This document shows positions 50,371 to 50,707 of a DNA stretch of 50,707 nt, piece after piece; position 1 is the stretch's first letter, and the number at the start of each line of letters is the position of its first letter. Source of the DNA: a virus. Made by a program: the position numbers and the translations under genes. Below the pieces are notes generated by a model. The model was not told the DNA's origin and searched no databases. It saw only the letters and a list, made by a program, of their open reading frames with translations. The stretch is taken from the IMG/VR virus record IMGVR_UViG_3300009509_000027, positions 1 to 50,707 of that record. One strand, given 5' to 3'.

Positions 50371-50707
50371 TTACAATCCTTGAATTTCTACTTTTCCCCG
50401 GACTGTTTTGGTCTCGATCCTACCTCTGGGCGTTTTTTCGTAAAACCAGACTATACCCAAGTGGGTATCTGCGGTGTGTGCCGTGAGGATATGTTCACCA
50501 TCACAGAATATTTTCAGGTTCTTGTTCTCATGGATCATAGGATCGTATCCCGGATCGCCTTTTTGTGTTGAAATCCGAACAACATTGCCATGATCGTCGC
50601 GGACCGGGCCGGGTTTAACCTTCGCTGGAGCTGCTACTGCTTTGCTTCTGCCACAAATTTTGTCCGGATCGTCCACCTTCACTACAACTGTGTTGTTTTT
50701 CTGGCCC
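50371..50707 (-). CDS. Hypothetical protein, 5' end outside window
   Basis: The frame is open to the window edge (at least 111 codons); a GTG at 50682 is only an internal candidate start. Visible part: basic, Pro/Ala-rich segment (SKAVAAPAKVKPGPVRDDHG), then beta strands with DGEHILTAHTADTH and a short end IETKTVRGKVEIQG. Function unknown. It ends just before the terminase promoter. Confidence 0.6.
   Translation of the reverse strand, partial: GQKNNTVVVKVDDPDKICGRSKAVAAPAKVKPGPVRDDHGNVVRISTQKGDPGYDPMIHENKNLKIFCDGEHILTAHTADTHLGIVWFYEKTPRGRIETKTVRGKVEIQGL

Overview
The window is a slice of the genome of a tailed, long-tailed (siphovirus-type) bacteriophage or closely related prophage. All convincing genes lie on the minus strand, so transcription runs from high to low coordinates. 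They are tightly packed, with many ATGA-type or few-base overlaps, Shine-Dalgarno sites, sigma70-like promoters and hairpin terminators, which points to a bacterial host. The host itself cannot be named. Both ends are cut through genes, and no integrase, endolysin or host gene is visible.

Layout in transcription order (right to left). 50.7-43.0 kb is the head module: small terminase, large terminase (carrying an intein), portal, scaffold, major capsid protein and head accessory proteins. 43.0-35.1 kb holds connector and neck proteins, a 1,094-aa lectin/repeat protein whose C-terminus looks like a head-closure protein, tail terminator, tail tube, and tail assembly chaperones joined by a -1 frameshift. 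35.1-22.2 kb holds a minor tail protein, tape measure, several fibre or beta-helix proteins, and tail-tip proteins resembling the hub genes of lambda-like phages and gene transfer agents. 22.1-18 kb holds a possible holin, nucleotide-metabolism enzymes, an HTH/phosphoesterase protein and small proteins. 17.7-8 kb is the replication module: SNF2 helicase, coiled-coil protein, ssDNA-binding protein, RecD/Dda-like helicase, family A DNA polymerase, ASCH-like protein, VRR-NUC nuclease and primase-helicase. 8-0 kb is an accessory region: small proteins, a lipoprotein, a secreted trypsin-like protease, two tRNA genes, an all-alpha dUTPase, zinc-ribbon proteins and the start of an arginyl-tRNA synthetase.

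The most unusual feature is the pair of tRNA genes at 4229-4369 and 4595-4762. Acceptor, D and T arms are near-canonical, but the anticodon loop of each is interrupted by a related insert of about 67 and 94 nt. The inserts share a hairpin with paired-base changes, and its loop is complementary to an upstream segment, suggesting a pseudoknot. They are too short for ordinary group I introns and lack a canonical bulge-helix-bulge. One half-loop would give a UCU (Arg) anticodon, and the same phage encodes an ArgRS-like protein, so a phage arginine-decoding system with a new kind of small tRNA intron is a reasonable hypothesis. Other notable items are the terminase intein, the tail-chaperone frameshift, a Leu762-type DNA polymerase, structured mRNA leaders (including one on the capsid gene), and two tiny genes that automatic calling is likely to miss.
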